Below are positions 8,861-18,229 of a stretch of DNA of 34,182 nt, piece by piece. The stretch comes from Hydrogenophaga sp. (GTDB lineage: Bacteria; Pseudomonadota; Gammaproteobacteria; Burkholderiales; Burkholderiaceae_C): assembly GCA_020723845.1 (NCBI GenBank), contig DYIC01000007.1:20199-54380 (forward strand), in the 5' to 3' direction. Under the pieces are notes generated by a model. It saw only the letters and a list, made by a program, of their open reading frames with translations. It was not told the origin of the DNA and did not search any database. The translations under genes were made by a program, and so were the position numbers. The stretch's first letter is position 1. Each line of letters starts with the position of its first letter.

Positions 8861-8904
8861 GTCTTGTATAAGACACAAGACCAGTGATGTGTCTTATATA
8901 AGAC
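8861..8904. promoter_or_regulatory. Tandem GTCTTRTATAAGAC palindromes
   Basis: GTCTTGTATAAGAC lies at 8861-8874 (one mismatch to symmetry) and GTCTTATATAAGAC at 8891-8904 (perfect 14-bp palindrome), 30 bp apart. The second ends one base before the TATACT -10 candidate (8906-8911). A protein bound there would overlap the -35/-10 region, so repression is the simplest reading. The regulator is unknown. Confidence 0.65.
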
Positions 8905-8905
8905 T

Positions 8906-8911
8906 TATACT
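8906..8911 (+). promoter_or_regulatory. aceA: Probable aceA -10 element
   Basis: TATACT is the best -10 hexamer before aceA and would give a leader of about 75 nt. No convincing -35 lies 16-18 bp upstream, where the second palindrome and its flank sit. That fits a regulated promoter. Confidence 0.45.
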
Positions 8912-8993
8912 GTAGGCAACAGGTCAGGGTATCCATCAGCCCACTGGCAATGGCCCCGAGCGGTTTCATCCCATCCACCACAGGAGTGTCGAC

Positions 8994-10313
<1,320 letters not shown>

Positions 10314-10341
10314 CCCCCGGGGGTGCCCCGGCTGCCGCCGA

Positions 10342-10920
10342 TCACTCGATGCGGCAAGCCTCATCGAAGGGCAGCCGGGGCCCGCGTGGGAACAGTTGGC
10401 TGGCGTCGCCGTAGCCCAGGTTGCACAAGAAATTGGTGCGTACCGTGGTGCCGCCCCAAAAGGCGGCATCCACCGCGGCGGCGTCGAAGCCGCTCATGGG
10501 TCCGCAATCCAGACCCAATGCGCGCGCCGCCAGAATGAAATAGCCGCCTTGCAGGCTGCCGTTGCGCAGGGCGGTCGTCTGGATCAGCTCGGGGTTGCCC
10601 TCGAACCAGCGGCGTGCCTCGGGGTTGTGGGGAAAGAGCTGGGGCAGTTTTTCGTAGAAAGCCATGTCCATGCCGAGGATGGCGGTGACCGGCGCCGCTT
10701 CGGTCTTGGCACGGTTGCCCTCCATCAAGCACGGCAGCAGTCTTGCCTTGGCAGCCGGCGACGTGACGAACACGATACGCGTCGGGCTGCAATTGGCCGA
10801 CGTTGGCCCCCATTTCATCAGGTCGTACAGCCGCTGCAGCAGCGCGTCGGGGACCTCCCGCGGCAACCAAGCGTTGTGGGTGCGGGCGTGGTCGAACAGT
10901 TGTTCCGTGGTGATCTGCAT
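10342..10920 (-). CDS. RutE/HadB-type nitroreductase family protein
   Basis: A 192-residue FMN-dependent NAD(P)H oxidoreductase of the nitroreductase superfamily, subgroup including RutE (malonic semialdehyde reductase in uracil catabolism). Seen: [16 protein letters not shown] (flavin-binding), [33 protein letters not shown] split over about residues 66-102, [28 protein letters not shown], and the C-terminal FLCNLGYGD. These match RutE closely. No other rut gene is nearby, so the physiological substrate is open. The frame stays open far upstream across antisense thrS, but [18 protein letters not shown] is the family start. It converges on aceA with a 28-bp gap. Confidence 0.88.
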   Translation of the reverse strand: MQITTEQLFDHARTHNAWLPREVPDALLQRLYDLMKWGPTSANCSPTRIVFVTSPAAKARLLPCLMEGNRAKTEAAPVTAILGMDMAFYEKLPQLFPHNPEARRWFEGNPELIQTTALRNGSLQGGYFILAARALGLDCGPMSGFDAAAVDAAFWGGTTVRTNFLCNLGYGDASQLFPRGPRLPFDEACRIE

Positions 10921-11085
10921 ACGATGGAAATGCCGGATGGGTGGATTCAAAGGGGAGCGTGGCCACTCGTGGCGGCCGCAATCCCGACCGTGGCAGTCAT
11001 GATAGCGTGCCGCCCCTTTCGTTGCTGCGACGGCGGACGATGACCGCTGGGGCGGGCACGCTGTGCGAAAATGGAGGGTTATGCG

Positions 11086-11115
11086 CTGGTCTGCGCCGAG
11101 GCGGGGCCCGACCAG
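11086..11115 (+). other. Possible stem-loop in the thrS leader
   Basis: CTGGTC (11086-11091) can pair with GACCAG (11110-11115) around an 18-nt G-rich loop, ending 21 nt before the thrS ATG. thrS mRNAs often carry operator hairpins, but no anticodon-like loop was recognised here. The thrS start lacks a strong Shine-Dalgarno sequence. Weak evidence. Confidence 0.25.
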
Positions 11116-11136
11116 TTCTTGCCAGTGAGCCCATAC

Positions 11137-13062
11137 ATGATTCAAATTACCCTTCCCGACGGTTCCCAACGCTCTTTCGACGCCCCGCTGACCGTGGGCG
11201 ATGTTGCCGCTGCCATCGGCCCAGGCCTGGCCAAGGCCGCGATCGCGGGCAAGGTGCAGTTCGAGGGTGAGGCGCAGCCGCGCCTGGTGGACTTGTCGTA
11301 CCGGCTGGAGGGCGACGCTCGCGTTTGGATTCTCACGGCCAAGGATCCGGAAGGGCTGGAGATCATTCGCCATTCGACTGCACACTTGTTGGCTTACGCG
11401 GTCAAAGAGCTGTACCCGGACGCCCAAGTCACCATCGGGCCGGTGGTCGACAACGGCTTTTACTACGACTTTTCGTACAAGCGCCCGTTCACGCCCGATG
11501 ATCTGGTGGCGATCGAGCAGAAGATGTCCGAGCTGGCCGCCCGCGATGAGCCGGTGGTGCGCCGCGTGCTGCCGCGGGATGAGGCGGTCGCCTACTTCAA
11601 AGGGCTGGGCGAACATTACAAGGCGGAGATCATCGAGAGCATCCCGCCCGGTGAAGAGGTGAGTTTGTACCGCGAGGGCGCTTTCGAGGATTTGTGTCGG
11701 GGGCCACACGTGCCCTCCACCGGCAAGCTCAAGCACTTCAAGCTGATGAAGGTGGCCGGCGCCTACTGGCGTGGCGACCACCGCAACGAGATGCTGCAGC
11801 GCATCTACGGCACCGCCTGGGCCAGCAAGGAAGATCTGCAAAAATACCTGACCATGTTGGAAGAGGCCGAGCGGCGCGACCACCGCAAGCTCGGCCGCGA
11901 GCTCGACCTGTTCCACATCGACGACCACGCGCCGGGGTTGGTGTTCTGGCACCCCAAGGGTTGGACGCTGTGGCAGCAGGTCGAGCAGTACATGCGCCAG
12001 GTGTATCGCGACAATGGCTACCTTGAGGTCAAGGGGCCGCAGATCCTGGACAAGGCGCTGTGGGAGAAGACCGGGCACTGGGACAAGTACCGCGAAAACA
12101 TGTTCGTGACCGAGTCGGAAAAGCGCGACTACGCGCTCAAGCCGATGAACTGCCCGGGCCACATCCTGATTTTCAAGCAGGGTATCAAGAGCTACCGCGA
12201 CTTGCCGCTGCGCTACGGTGAGTTCGGCCAATGCCACCGCAACGAACCCTCCGGTGGTCTGCACGGCATCATGCGTGTGCGCGGCTTCACGCAAGACGAC
12301 GGCCACATCTTTTGCACCGAAGATCAGATCCTGCCCGAGTGTGACGCGTTCACGCGGCTGCTCAAGAAGGTGTACGCCGATTTTGGCTTTACCGAGATCC
12401 TGTACAAGGTCTCGACCCGCCCGGCGGCGCGCATCGGCTCGGACGCGCTGTGGGACAAGGCCGAGCAGGCGCTCATGGATAGCCTGCGCCACGCCGGCTG
12501 CGACTTCGTCATCTCCGAGGGCGACGGCGCTTTCTACGGCCCCAAAATCGAATACACCCTGAAGGACGCTATTGGCCGCGAGTGGCAGTGCGGCACCATC
12601 CAGGTCGACCTCAACCTGGCCGAGCGGCTCGATGCCGAGTACGTGGCCGAAGACGGCAGCCGCCAGCGCCCCGTCATCCTGCACCGCGCCATCGTGGGCA
12701 GTCTCGAGCGCTTCATTGGCATTTTGATCGAGCAGCACGCGGGGGCGCTGCCGGTGTGGCTGTCGCCCGTGCAGGTGGCGGTGCTCAATATCACCGACGC
12801 CCAGGCCGAATACTGTGGCGAAATTGCCAAGACGCTGCAGGATCAAGGCTTTAGGGTAGTCCTGGATCTTGGCAACGACAAGATCACCTATAAAATCCGG
12901 CAACAGGCCTTGCAGAAGGTGCCTTACATCCTGGTCGTTGGTGACAAGGAAAAGGCGGCCGGCACGGTGGCCGTGCGAGCGCGCGGTAATCAGGACCTCG
13001 GTGTCCTGCCCGTGGCCGACTTCGTGCAACGCCTGCGTTCGGACATCGCGTCCAGACATTGA
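11137..13062 (+). CDS. thrS: Threonine--tRNA ligase
   Basis: A 641-residue class II synthetase that charges tRNA-Thr. It has an N-terminal TGS domain (about 1-62, [15 protein letters not shown]), the editing domain with [16 protein letters not shown] (about 80-95), and the catalytic core. In the core, [10 protein letters not shown] carries the zinc-binding Cys, [21 protein letters not shown] is motif 2, and [18 protein letters not shown] is motif 3. The anticodon-binding domain ends the protein. Length is typical. An in-frame ATG at 11071 would add 22 unlike residues, so ATG at 11137 is used. It heads the cluster thrS-infC-rpmI-rplT-pheST-ihfA. Its TGA is in the same frame as infC. Confidence 0.97.
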   Translation: MIQITLPDGSQRSFDAPLTVGDVAAAIGPGLAKAAIAGKVQFEGEAQPRLVDLSYRLEGDARVWILTAKDPEGLEIIRHSTAHLLAYAVKELYPDAQVTIGPVVDNGFYYDFSYKRPFTPDDLVAIEQKMSELAARDEPVVRRVLPRDEAVAYFKGLGEHYKAEIIESIPPGEEVSLYREGAFEDLCRGPHVPSTGKLKHFKLMKVAGAYWRGDHRNEMLQRIYGTAWASKEDLQKYLTMLEEAERRDHRKLGRELDLFHIDDHAPGLVFWHPKGWTLWQQVEQYMRQVYRDNGYLEVKGPQILDKALWEKTGHWDKYRENMFVTESEKRDYALKPMNCPGHILIFKQGIKSYRDLPLRYGEFGQCHRNEPSGGLHGIMRVRGFTQDDGHIFCTEDQILPECDAFTRLLKKVYADFGFTEILYKVSTRPAARIGSDALWDKAEQALMDSLRHAGCDFVISEGDGAFYGPKIEYTLKDAIGREWQCGTIQVDLNLAERLDAEYVAEDGSRQRPVILHRAIVGSLERFIGILIEQHAGALPVWLSPVQVAVLNITDAQAEYCGEIAKTLQDQGFRVVLDLGNDKITYKIRQQALQKVPYILVVGDKEKAAGTVAVRARGNQDLGVLPVADFVQRLRSDIASRH

Positions 13063-13080
13063 AAGAGGAAACCCACCATC
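13063..13080 (+). promoter_or_regulatory. infC: Ribosome binding site and ATC start codon of infC
   Basis: A purine-rich AAGAGGAA (13063-13070) directly follows the thrS stop and is followed 7 nt later by ATC (13078-13080). A strong Shine-Dalgarno next to a discriminated start codon is the hallmark of IF3 self-control: excess IF3 rejects the non-AUG start. Confidence 0.85.
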
Positions 13081-13683
13081 GCTACCACCCGTCCCAGTTC
13101 GTTTCGTGATCGTCGCCAGCGCGAGGAGCGCCAGCACCGCCTGAACCGCGAGATCACTGCCCCCGAAGTCCGCCTCACCGGCCCCGATGGCCAGCAGATC
13201 GGCGTCGTACCGATCCAGGAGGCCCTGCGCATGGCAGGCGAGCTCGACGTCGATCTGGTCGAGATCGCGCCGATGGCCACGCCCCCCGTGTGTCGCCTGA
13301 TCGACTACGGCAAGTTCAAATACGCCGAGCAAAAGAAGGCGGCCGAGGCCAAGGCCAAGCAAAAGGTCATCGAGGTCAAGGAAGTCAAGTTCCGTCCCGC
13401 GACTGACGAGGGGGACTATCAGGTCAAGATGCGCAACATCCGGCGCTTCCTGGATGAAGGCGACAAATGCAAGGTCACGCTGCGCTTTCGCGGGCGCGAG
13501 ATCACGCACCAGGAGCTGGGTCTGGCGCTGCTGGAGCGTATCCGCCAGGAATTGGGCGACAGCATCGTCGTCGAGCAGTTCCCCAAGCTCGAGGGACGGC
13601 AGATGATCATGATGATCGCGCCCTCGCGCAAAAAGGGTGGGTCGGCGAGTAAGGCCGACGCCCCGGCAGCGCCGGCAGCCTGA
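13078..13683 (+). CDS. infC: Translation initiation factor IF-3 (ATC start)
   Basis: A 201-residue factor that binds the 30S subunit, checks start codons and prevents premature 50S joining. The N-domain ([43 protein letters not shown]), Lys-rich linker and C-domain ([39 protein letters not shown]) are complete, with an Ala/Lys tail. From the thrS stop to codon 52 there is no in-frame ATG, GTG or TTG. ATC at 13078 with AGAGGAA 7 nt upstream (13064-13070) is the only fitting start. Rare AUU/AUC/AUA starts are the known basis of IF3 autoregulation. The first ATG (13231) would cut off half the N-domain. Confidence 0.93.
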   Translation: MATTRPSSFRDRRQREERQHRLNREITAPEVRLTGPDGQQIGVVPIQEALRMAGELDVDLVEIAPMATPPVCRLIDYGKFKYAEQKKAAEAKAKQKVIEVKEVKFRPATDEGDYQVKMRNIRRFLDEGDKCKVTLRFRGREITHQELGLALLERIRQELGDSIVVEQFPKLEGRQMIMMIAPSRKKGGSASKADAPAAPAA

Positions 13684-13726
13684 GTTCAGCGCAGCGGCGG
13701 GCGGCGCGCCGGGGGCGTGCAGCGCC

Positions 13727-13735
13727 TGCTATAAT
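13727..13735 (+). promoter_or_regulatory. Extended -10 promoter for rpmI-rplT
   Basis: TGCTATAAT is a consensus extended -10 (TGn plus TATAAT), 171 bp upstream of rpmI and downstream of the infC stop. It is the best -10 match in the window. It implies a separate transcript for the ribosomal protein genes with a leader of about 165 nt. Confidence 0.6.
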
Positions 13736-13736
13736 G

Positions 13737-13906
13737 AGCGGCTTCGCGTGGTCGGGCTCGTGCCTTCAAACGGTGTCGGCTCGGCGAGCGAAGCCGCTTC
13801 CGTGCACGGGTGCGGGGGCCAACCACAAGTGGCTCGGGGCCAACAAGTCCCTGGCGGGTGTGCCGGGGCGCCTCACGAGCACAAATCTCAACGACAAGGA
13901 CTCATC
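13737..13906 (+). promoter_or_regulatory. Structured leader upstream of rpmI (possible L20 operator)
   Basis: AGCGGCTTCGC (13737-13747) is perfectly complementary to GCGAAGCCGCT (13788-13798), an 11-bp stem closing a 40-nt loop. Downstream, GGGGCCAAC is repeated at 13815-13823 and 13836-13844, each followed shortly by AAGT. In E. coli the infC-rpmI junction carries the RNA operator by which L20 represses rpmI-rplT. The position here is the same, but identity with a known L20 leader was not tested. No protein is encoded in this gap. Confidence 0.5.
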
Positions 13907-14110
13907 ATGCCCAAGATGAAGACCAAGAGCAGCGCGAAGAAGCGCTTTCGCGTTCGTCCCGGTGGCACCGTCAAACGCGGTCAGGCGTACAAGCGCCACA
14001 TCCTGACCAAAAAGACGACCAAGAACAAGCGCCAGCTGCGCGGCCCGGCCAACGTCCATGAGACGAACATGGGCCACATCGCGCAGATGATGCCGTTTGC
14101 CGGCCTGTGA
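13907..14110 (+). CDS. rpmI: 50S ribosomal protein L35
   Basis: A 67-residue very basic protein of the large ribosomal subunit. [14 protein letters not shown] and the Lys/Arg-rich [24 protein letters not shown] region are diagnostic, and the end MPFAGL is conserved in betaproteobacteria. AAGGA sits 6 nt before the ATG. A longer open frame through the upstream leader is not coding. rplT follows after 35 bp. Confidence 0.96.
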   Translation: MPKMKTKSSAKKRFRVRPGGTVKRGQAYKRHILTKKTTKNKRQLRGPANVHETNMGHIAQMMPFAGL

Positions 14111-14145
14111 CAGGCGGCGCCCCGTAACGAACCAGGAGTCCATCC

Positions 14146-14526
14146 ATGCCTCGCGTCAAACGTGGTGTAACCGCACGCGCCCGCCACAAGAAGGTGCTCG
14201 CCCTGGCCAAGGGTTTCCGTGGCCGCCGCAAGAATGTGTTTCGCGTTGCCAAGCAGGCGGTGATGAAGGCGGGTCAGTACGCCTACCGTGACCGCCGTGC
14301 CCGCAAGCGCGTGTTCCGTCAGCTCTGGATTGCCCGCATCAACGCCGCGGCGCGCGAGTTGGGCTTGACCTACAGCCAGTTTGCCAACGGGCTGCGCAAG
14401 GCGTCGATCGAGATCGACCGCAAGGTGTTGGCCGACATGGCCGTCCACGACAAGGCGGCGTTCGGCGCCATCGTCGAGCGCGTCAAGGCCCAGCTGCAAG
14501 GTTCGGCGGCAGCGACGGCTGCCTGA
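14146..14526 (+). CDS. rplT: 50S ribosomal protein L20
   Basis: A 126-residue RNA-binding protein needed for early 50S assembly. The basic N-terminal extension ([30 protein letters not shown] in parts) threads into 23S rRNA. The globular C-half ([41 protein letters not shown]) is the part that in E. coli suffices for operator binding. AGGAG precedes the ATG. The 125-bp gap to pheS holds alternative hairpins. Confidence 0.96.
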   Translation: MPRVKRGVTARARHKKVLALAKGFRGRRKNVFRVAKQAVMKAGQYAYRDRRARKRVFRQLWIARINAAARELGLTYSQFANGLRKASIEIDRKVLADMAVHDKAAFGAIVERVKAQLQGSAAATAA

Positions 14527-14537
14527 CGCAGCTGGCC

Positions 14538-14606
14538 GCCCGTGTGGGTGGCCGATCCGTCCGACCACGGGCCAGTCGCCGCGCGCGCTGGCCCGTTCGT
14601 CTTTGT
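14538..14606 (+). promoter_or_regulatory. Competing hairpins between rplT and pheS (attenuator-like)
   Basis: Hairpin A pairs GCCCGTG (14538-14544) with CACGGGC (14566-14572) and encloses a second helix, GGGTGG (14546-14551) with CCGTCC (14557-14562), which includes two G-U type pairs. Hairpin B pairs ACGGGCCAG (14567-14575) with CTGGCCCGT (14588-14596) and is followed by the T-rich TCGTCTTTGT. Bases 14567-14572 belong to both, so A and B exclude each other, as in an antiterminator/terminator pair. E. coli pheST is attenuated at the same place. No Phe-rich leader peptide precedes A. The T-tract is imperfect. Confidence 0.5.
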
Positions 14607-14651
14607 GGGGTTTCTGTCTTCCCCTCTTCCCGCCCTGTCTTGGAATACCGC

Positions 14652-15722
14652 ATGAACGACCTCGAATCCCTGGTGCAGTTGGCGTGCGAGCAGTTTGCGC
14701 AAGCGCACACCCCCAGCGAACTCGAAAACGCCAAGGCGCGTTTTCTGGGCAAGAGCGGCGCGCTCACCGAGCGCATGAAGGGATTGGCGGCGCTCGCGCC
14801 CGAGGAGCGCAAGGCCGCTGGTGCAGCGATCAACCAGGCCAAGCAGGCGATCGAGGCGGCGCTACAGGCGCGCCGCGCGGCGCTGGCCGAGGCCGAGCTG
14901 CAGCGCCAGCTGCAAGCCGAAGCGCTGGACGTGACGCTGCCGGGCCGCCAGCGCGGCGCGGGCGGGCTGCATCCAGTGAGCCTGACGTTGGAGCGCATCG
15001 AGGCCATCTTTGCCTCCATGGGGTTCGAGGTGGCGGACGGCCCTGAGATCGAGTCCGACTGGTTCAACTTCACCGCGCTCAACACGCCTGCCGACCATCC
15101 GGCGCGCTCGATGCATGACACCTTCTACGTCGAAGGCGGCAGCGAATCCGCGCCGTATTTGCTGCGCACGCACACCAGCCCGATGCAGATCCGGCATGCG
15201 GTGCAGCACGTCAAGCGCGCGCGCGCGGCGGCAGGCGTGACGGGTGAGGGCCTGTTCGCTGGCGACATGCCCGAGATCCGCGTGATCGCGCCGGGGCGCA
15301 CGTACCGGGTGGACAGCGATGCGACGCACTCGCCCATGTTTCACCAGTGCGAGGGGCTGTGGATCGGGCGGCGCGTGAGCTTCAAGGATCTCAAGGTCGT
15401 CTTCACCGCGTTTTGTCGGGCATTTTTCGAGAGCGACGATCTGAAGCTGCGCTTTCGGCCGAGTTTCTTTCCGTTTACCGAACCCAGCGCCGAGATCGAC
15501 ATTCAGTTTGCCAGTGGCCCGCTGGCCGGGCGTTGGCTGGAGGTGGCCGGCTCGGGCCAGGTGCACCCCAACGTGGTGCGCAACATGGGGCTGGACCCGG
15601 AGCACTACATGGGGTTTGCGTTTGGCATGGGGCCGGATCGGCTGACGATGTTGCGCTACGGTGTCAACGACCTGCGCCTGTTTTTCGAAGGCGACTTGCG
15701 CTTCCTGTCGCAGTTCCGTTGA
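14652..15722 (+). CDS. pheS: Phenylalanine--tRNA ligase alpha subunit
   Basis: A 356-residue catalytic subunit of the alpha2-beta2 class II synthetase. It has an N-terminal coiled-coil (about 1-95, rich in Ala, Glu and Gln) and the catalytic domain starting at [19 protein letters not shown]. Motifs seen are [32 protein letters not shown] (motif 2 area), [18 protein letters not shown], and [17 protein letters not shown] (motif 3). The start MNDLESLV is the family N-terminus; an upstream in-frame extension would run through the hairpin region. pheT follows after 21 bp. Confidence 0.96.
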   Translation: MNDLESLVQLACEQFAQAHTPSELENAKARFLGKSGALTERMKGLAALAPEERKAAGAAINQAKQAIEAALQARRAALAEAELQRQLQAEALDVTLPGRQRGAGGLHPVSLTLERIEAIFASMGFEVADGPEIESDWFNFTALNTPADHPARSMHDTFYVEGGSESAPYLLRTHTSPMQIRHAVQHVKRARAAAGVTGEGLFAGDMPEIRVIAPGRTYRVDSDATHSPMFHQCEGLWIGRRVSFKDLKVVFTAFCRAFFESDDLKLRFRPSFFPFTEPSAEIDIQFASGPLAGRWLEVAGSGQVHPNVVRNMGLDPEHYMGFAFGMGPDRLTMLRYGVNDLRLFFEGDLRFLSQFR

Positions 15723-15743
15723 GGTGGAAAGAAAGGCTTCCCG

Positions 15744-18167
15744 ATGCAATTTCCCGAATCTTGGCTGCGTGCCTTTTGCAACCCGGCACTCGACAGCGAC
15801 CGCCTGGCCGACGTGTTGACGATGGCGGGCTTGGAGGTGGAGTCGCTTGCGCCGGTGGCCCCGCCCTTCAGCGGTGTCGTGGTGGGCGAGATCCTGAGCG
15901 CCGAGCCGCACCCCAACGCCGACCGGCTGCGTGTGTGCCGGGTGGACGTGGGGCAGGGCGCGCCGTTGGCCATCGTGTGTGGCGCGCCCAACGCGCGCGC
16001 CGGCATTCGCGTGCCCTGTGCGCGGGTGGGTGCGGTGCTGCCGCCGGGCGATGATGGGCGGCCGTTCGAGATCCGCGTGGGCAAGCTGCGCGGGGTGGAG
16101 AGCCACGGCATGCTGTGCTCGGCGCGCGAACTGGGCCTGTCCGACGACCATGGCGGTCTGCTGGAACTCGCGCCCGATGCACCGGTGGGGCGCGACATTC
16201 GCGAGGTGCTGGCACTCGACGACCGGATTTTTACCCTCAAGCTCACGCCCAACCTGGCGCATTGCTTGAGCGTCTATGGCGTGGCGCGCGAGGTGGCGGC
16301 GCTGACGGGCACGCCGCTGCAAACGCCCACGTTCGCGCCCGTGGCGCCACGCCTGGGCGACGTGTTGCCGGTGCGCGTGCAAGCCCCCGATCTGTGCGGG
16401 CGTTTCACGGGACGGGTCATCCGCGGCATCGACCCCACGGCGCGCACGCCCGAGTGGATGGTGCAGCGGCTGGCGCGCTGTGGCCAGCGCAGCATTTCGG
16501 CGCTGGTGGACATCTCCAACTATGTGATGTTCGAGCTGGGGCGGCCGTCGCACATCTTCGACCTCGACCGCATTCACGGCGGCCTGCAGGTGCGCTGGGC
16601 GCGTGCGGGGGAGACACTCACGCTGCTCAACGGCCAGACGGTGACGCTGGACGAGACGGTGGGGGTGATCGCGGACGACCAAGGCGTCGAATCGCTGGCG
16701 GGCATCATGGGCGGCGCGGCGACCGCGGTGTCGAACGCCACGCGCAACGTGTATGTTGAGGCGGCGTTCTGGTGGCCGCGTGCGATCGCGGGGCGCGCGC
16801 GGCGCTTTCACTTCAGCACCGACGCCGCCCACCGCTTCGAACGCGGGGTGGACCCCAGCACGACGCGCGAGCACATCGAGCGCATCACGCAGCTCATCCT
16901 GGACATTTGCGGCGGCGAGGCCGGGCCGATCGACGATCACGTGATCAACGTGCCGCAACCGCAGCCGGTGACGCTGCGCGTGGCGCGCGCGGCACAGGTC
17001 ATCGGCATGCCGCTGACGCAGGCCGAGTGTGCCGAGCCGCTGCGTCGGCTGGGACTGTCGGTGACCGAAGGCGAAGGCACGCTGACCGTCACTCCACCGC
17101 CGTACCGGTTCGATGTGCAGCTCGAGGAAGACCTGATCGAGGAAGTGGCGCGCGTGATCGGCTACGACCGTCTGCCCGACACGCCGCCGCTGGCACCCGT
17201 CGAGCCGCGCGTGCGGCCCGAGTCGCAGCGTTCCATCCACGCGCTGCGGCGCCAACTCGCGCAACTGGGCTATCAGGAAACGATCAACTTCAGCTTCGTC
17301 GAGGAGCGCTGGGAGCGCGACTACGCGGGCAACCCCGACCCGATCCGGCTGCTCAACCCGATCGCCAGCCACTTGAGCGTGATGCGCTCCAGCCTGTTGG
17401 GCAGCTTGCTGGCCGTGCTGAAGCACAACACCGACCGCAAGGTGCCGCGCGTGCGGCTGTTCGAAGTCGGCCGCGTGTTCCGGCGCGACCCGTCGGTGCC
17501 GGACAGCGACACCACGGTCGCCGGCATCGACCAGCCGCGCCGCGTGGCGGGGCTGGCGTGGGGCGACGAGTCGGCGCTGCAATGGGGGGTGCCCGCACGG
17601 CCGGTCGATTTCTACGACGTCAAGGGCGATGTGGAGGCGCTGCTGGCCCCGCGCCGCGCCGTCTTCGAGCCGGCCCAGCATCCGGCCATGCACCCCGGGC
17701 GTTGCGCGCGCGTGCGCCTCGACGGCCGTGATATCGGGTTCGTGGGTGAGTTGCATCCGCGTTGGCGCCAGGCCGAGGGTTGGTTGCAGGCCCCGGTGCT
17801 GTTCGAGCTGGACTTGGACGCTGTCTTGCAGCGCCCGTTGCCGTCGGCGCAGCCCGTTGGCCGCCACCACCCGGTGCAGCGCGACATCGCCGTCGTCGTG
17901 CGCGAGGCGGTCACGCACGCCGAGCTGATGGCCGCTATCGGCGAGGTGGCTGCGCAGCAGCCGTGGTTGCGCGACGCCGTGCTGTTCGACGTTTACCGAC
18001 CCAAGGTGGCCGGTGCCGGGGGGCTGGCCGAGGGCGAAAAGAGCCTGGCCGTGCGCCTGACCCTGGAGCGGCACGACGCCAACCTGACCGACGACGAGAT
18101 CGACGCCGTGGTGCAGTCGGTGTTGCAGGCCCTGCAGCAGCGCATCGGCGCGCGCCTGCGCGCCTGA
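15744..18167 (+). CDS. pheT: Phenylalanine--tRNA ligase beta subunit
   Basis: An 807-residue partner of PheS, needed for tRNA recognition and editing. Seen in order: N-terminal B1 module, a tRNA-binding OB-fold domain (about 40-150, VVVGEILSAEPHPNADRLRVC, GVESHGMLCSARELG), the B3/B4 editing domain (ISALVDISNYVMFELGRPSHIFD, GIMGGAATAVSNATRNVYVEAAFW), B5 with the catalytic-like domain (PYRFDVQLEEDLIEEVARVIGYD), and a C-terminal ferredoxin-fold anticodon domain (PVQRDIAVVV, DVYRPKVAGAGGLAEGEKSLAVRLTL). AAAGAAAGG precedes the ATG. Length is normal. Confidence 0.96.
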   Translation: MQFPESWLRAFCNPALDSDRLADVLTMAGLEVESLAPVAPPFSGVVVGEILSAEPHPNADRLRVCRVDVGQGAPLAIVCGAPNARAGIRVPCARVGAVLPPGDDGRPFEIRVGKLRGVESHGMLCSARELGLSDDHGGLLELAPDAPVGRDIREVLALDDRIFTLKLTPNLAHCLSVYGVAREVAALTGTPLQTPTFAPVAPRLGDVLPVRVQAPDLCGRFTGRVIRGIDPTARTPEWMVQRLARCGQRSISALVDISNYVMFELGRPSHIFDLDRIHGGLQVRWARAGETLTLLNGQTVTLDETVGVIADDQGVESLAGIMGGAATAVSNATRNVYVEAAFWWPRAIAGRARRFHFSTDAAHRFERGVDPSTTREHIERITQLILDICGGEAGPIDDHVINVPQPQPVTLRVARAAQVIGMPLTQAECAEPLRRLGLSVTEGEGTLTVTPPPYRFDVQLEEDLIEEVARVIGYDRLPDTPPLAPVEPRVRPESQRSIHALRRQLAQLGYQETINFSFVEERWERDYAGNPDPIRLLNPIASHLSVMRSSLLGSLLAVLKHNTDRKVPRVRLFEVGRVFRRDPSVPDSDTTVAGIDQPRRVAGLAWGDESALQWGVPARPVDFYDVKGDVEALLAPRRAVFEPAQHPAMHPGRCARVRLDGRDIGFVGELHPRWRQAEGWLQAPVLFELDLDAVLQRPLPSAQPVGRHHPVQRDIAVVVREAVTHAELMAAIGEVAAQQPWLRDAVLFDVYRPKVAGAGGLAEGEKSLAVRLTLERHDANLTDDEIDAVVQSVLQALQQRIGARLRA

Positions 18168-18213
18168 CAGTGGTCGCATCGAGGGGCGCGGTTGGCCCTG
18201 GCCGCGCCGGTCC

Positions 18214-18222
18214 TGCTACGAT
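18214..18222 (+). promoter_or_regulatory. ihfA: Extended -10 seven bases before the ihfA ATG
   Basis: TGCTACGAT looks like an extended -10. Its end lies exactly 7 nt before the ihfA ATG, so transcription would begin at or next to the A of the start codon. No Shine-Dalgarno sequence is present. ihfA can also be read from pheT transcripts. Confidence 0.4.
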
Positions 18223-18229
18223 TGCGGCC

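Larger units (their letters stand above)
8662..8993 (+). promoter_or_regulatory. aceA upstream control region
   Basis: This 332-bp stretch has no gene. From about 8720 it becomes clearly AT-richer than the rest of the window. It holds, in order: three TTTC(A/G)TAT repeats (8723, 8786, 8807), an inverted repeat TTTGAT-N8-ATCAAA (8837-8856), two GTCTT(A/G)TATAAGAC palindromes (8861 and 8891), a TATACT hexamer (8906-8911), and an AGGAG ribosome site (8982-8986) 7 nt before the aceA ATG. The density of sites suggests strong carbon-source control of isocitrate lyase. The factors involved are not identifiable from the sequence alone. Confidence 0.75.

Noticed and set aside
10342-13509. A very long open frame (over 1000 codons) on the minus strand running from the nitroreductase gene across thrS and infC.
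   Set aside because: Only the last 192 codons match a protein family. The rest is antisense to thrS and infC, where high GC leaves few stop codons.
13637-14110. An open frame running from the infC end through the leader into rpmI.
   Set aside because: Only the last 67 codons are L35; the leader part has no protein-like sequence and contains the promoter and hairpin.
14862-18179. An open frame of about 1100 codons on the minus strand.
   Set aside because: It is antisense to pheS and pheT, has His/Arg-rich low-complexity translation and no recognisable domain.
18185-18208. A 7-bp GC-rich hairpin between pheT and ihfA considered as a terminator.
   Set aside because: No T-run follows it and ihfA is usually cotranscribed with pheST.
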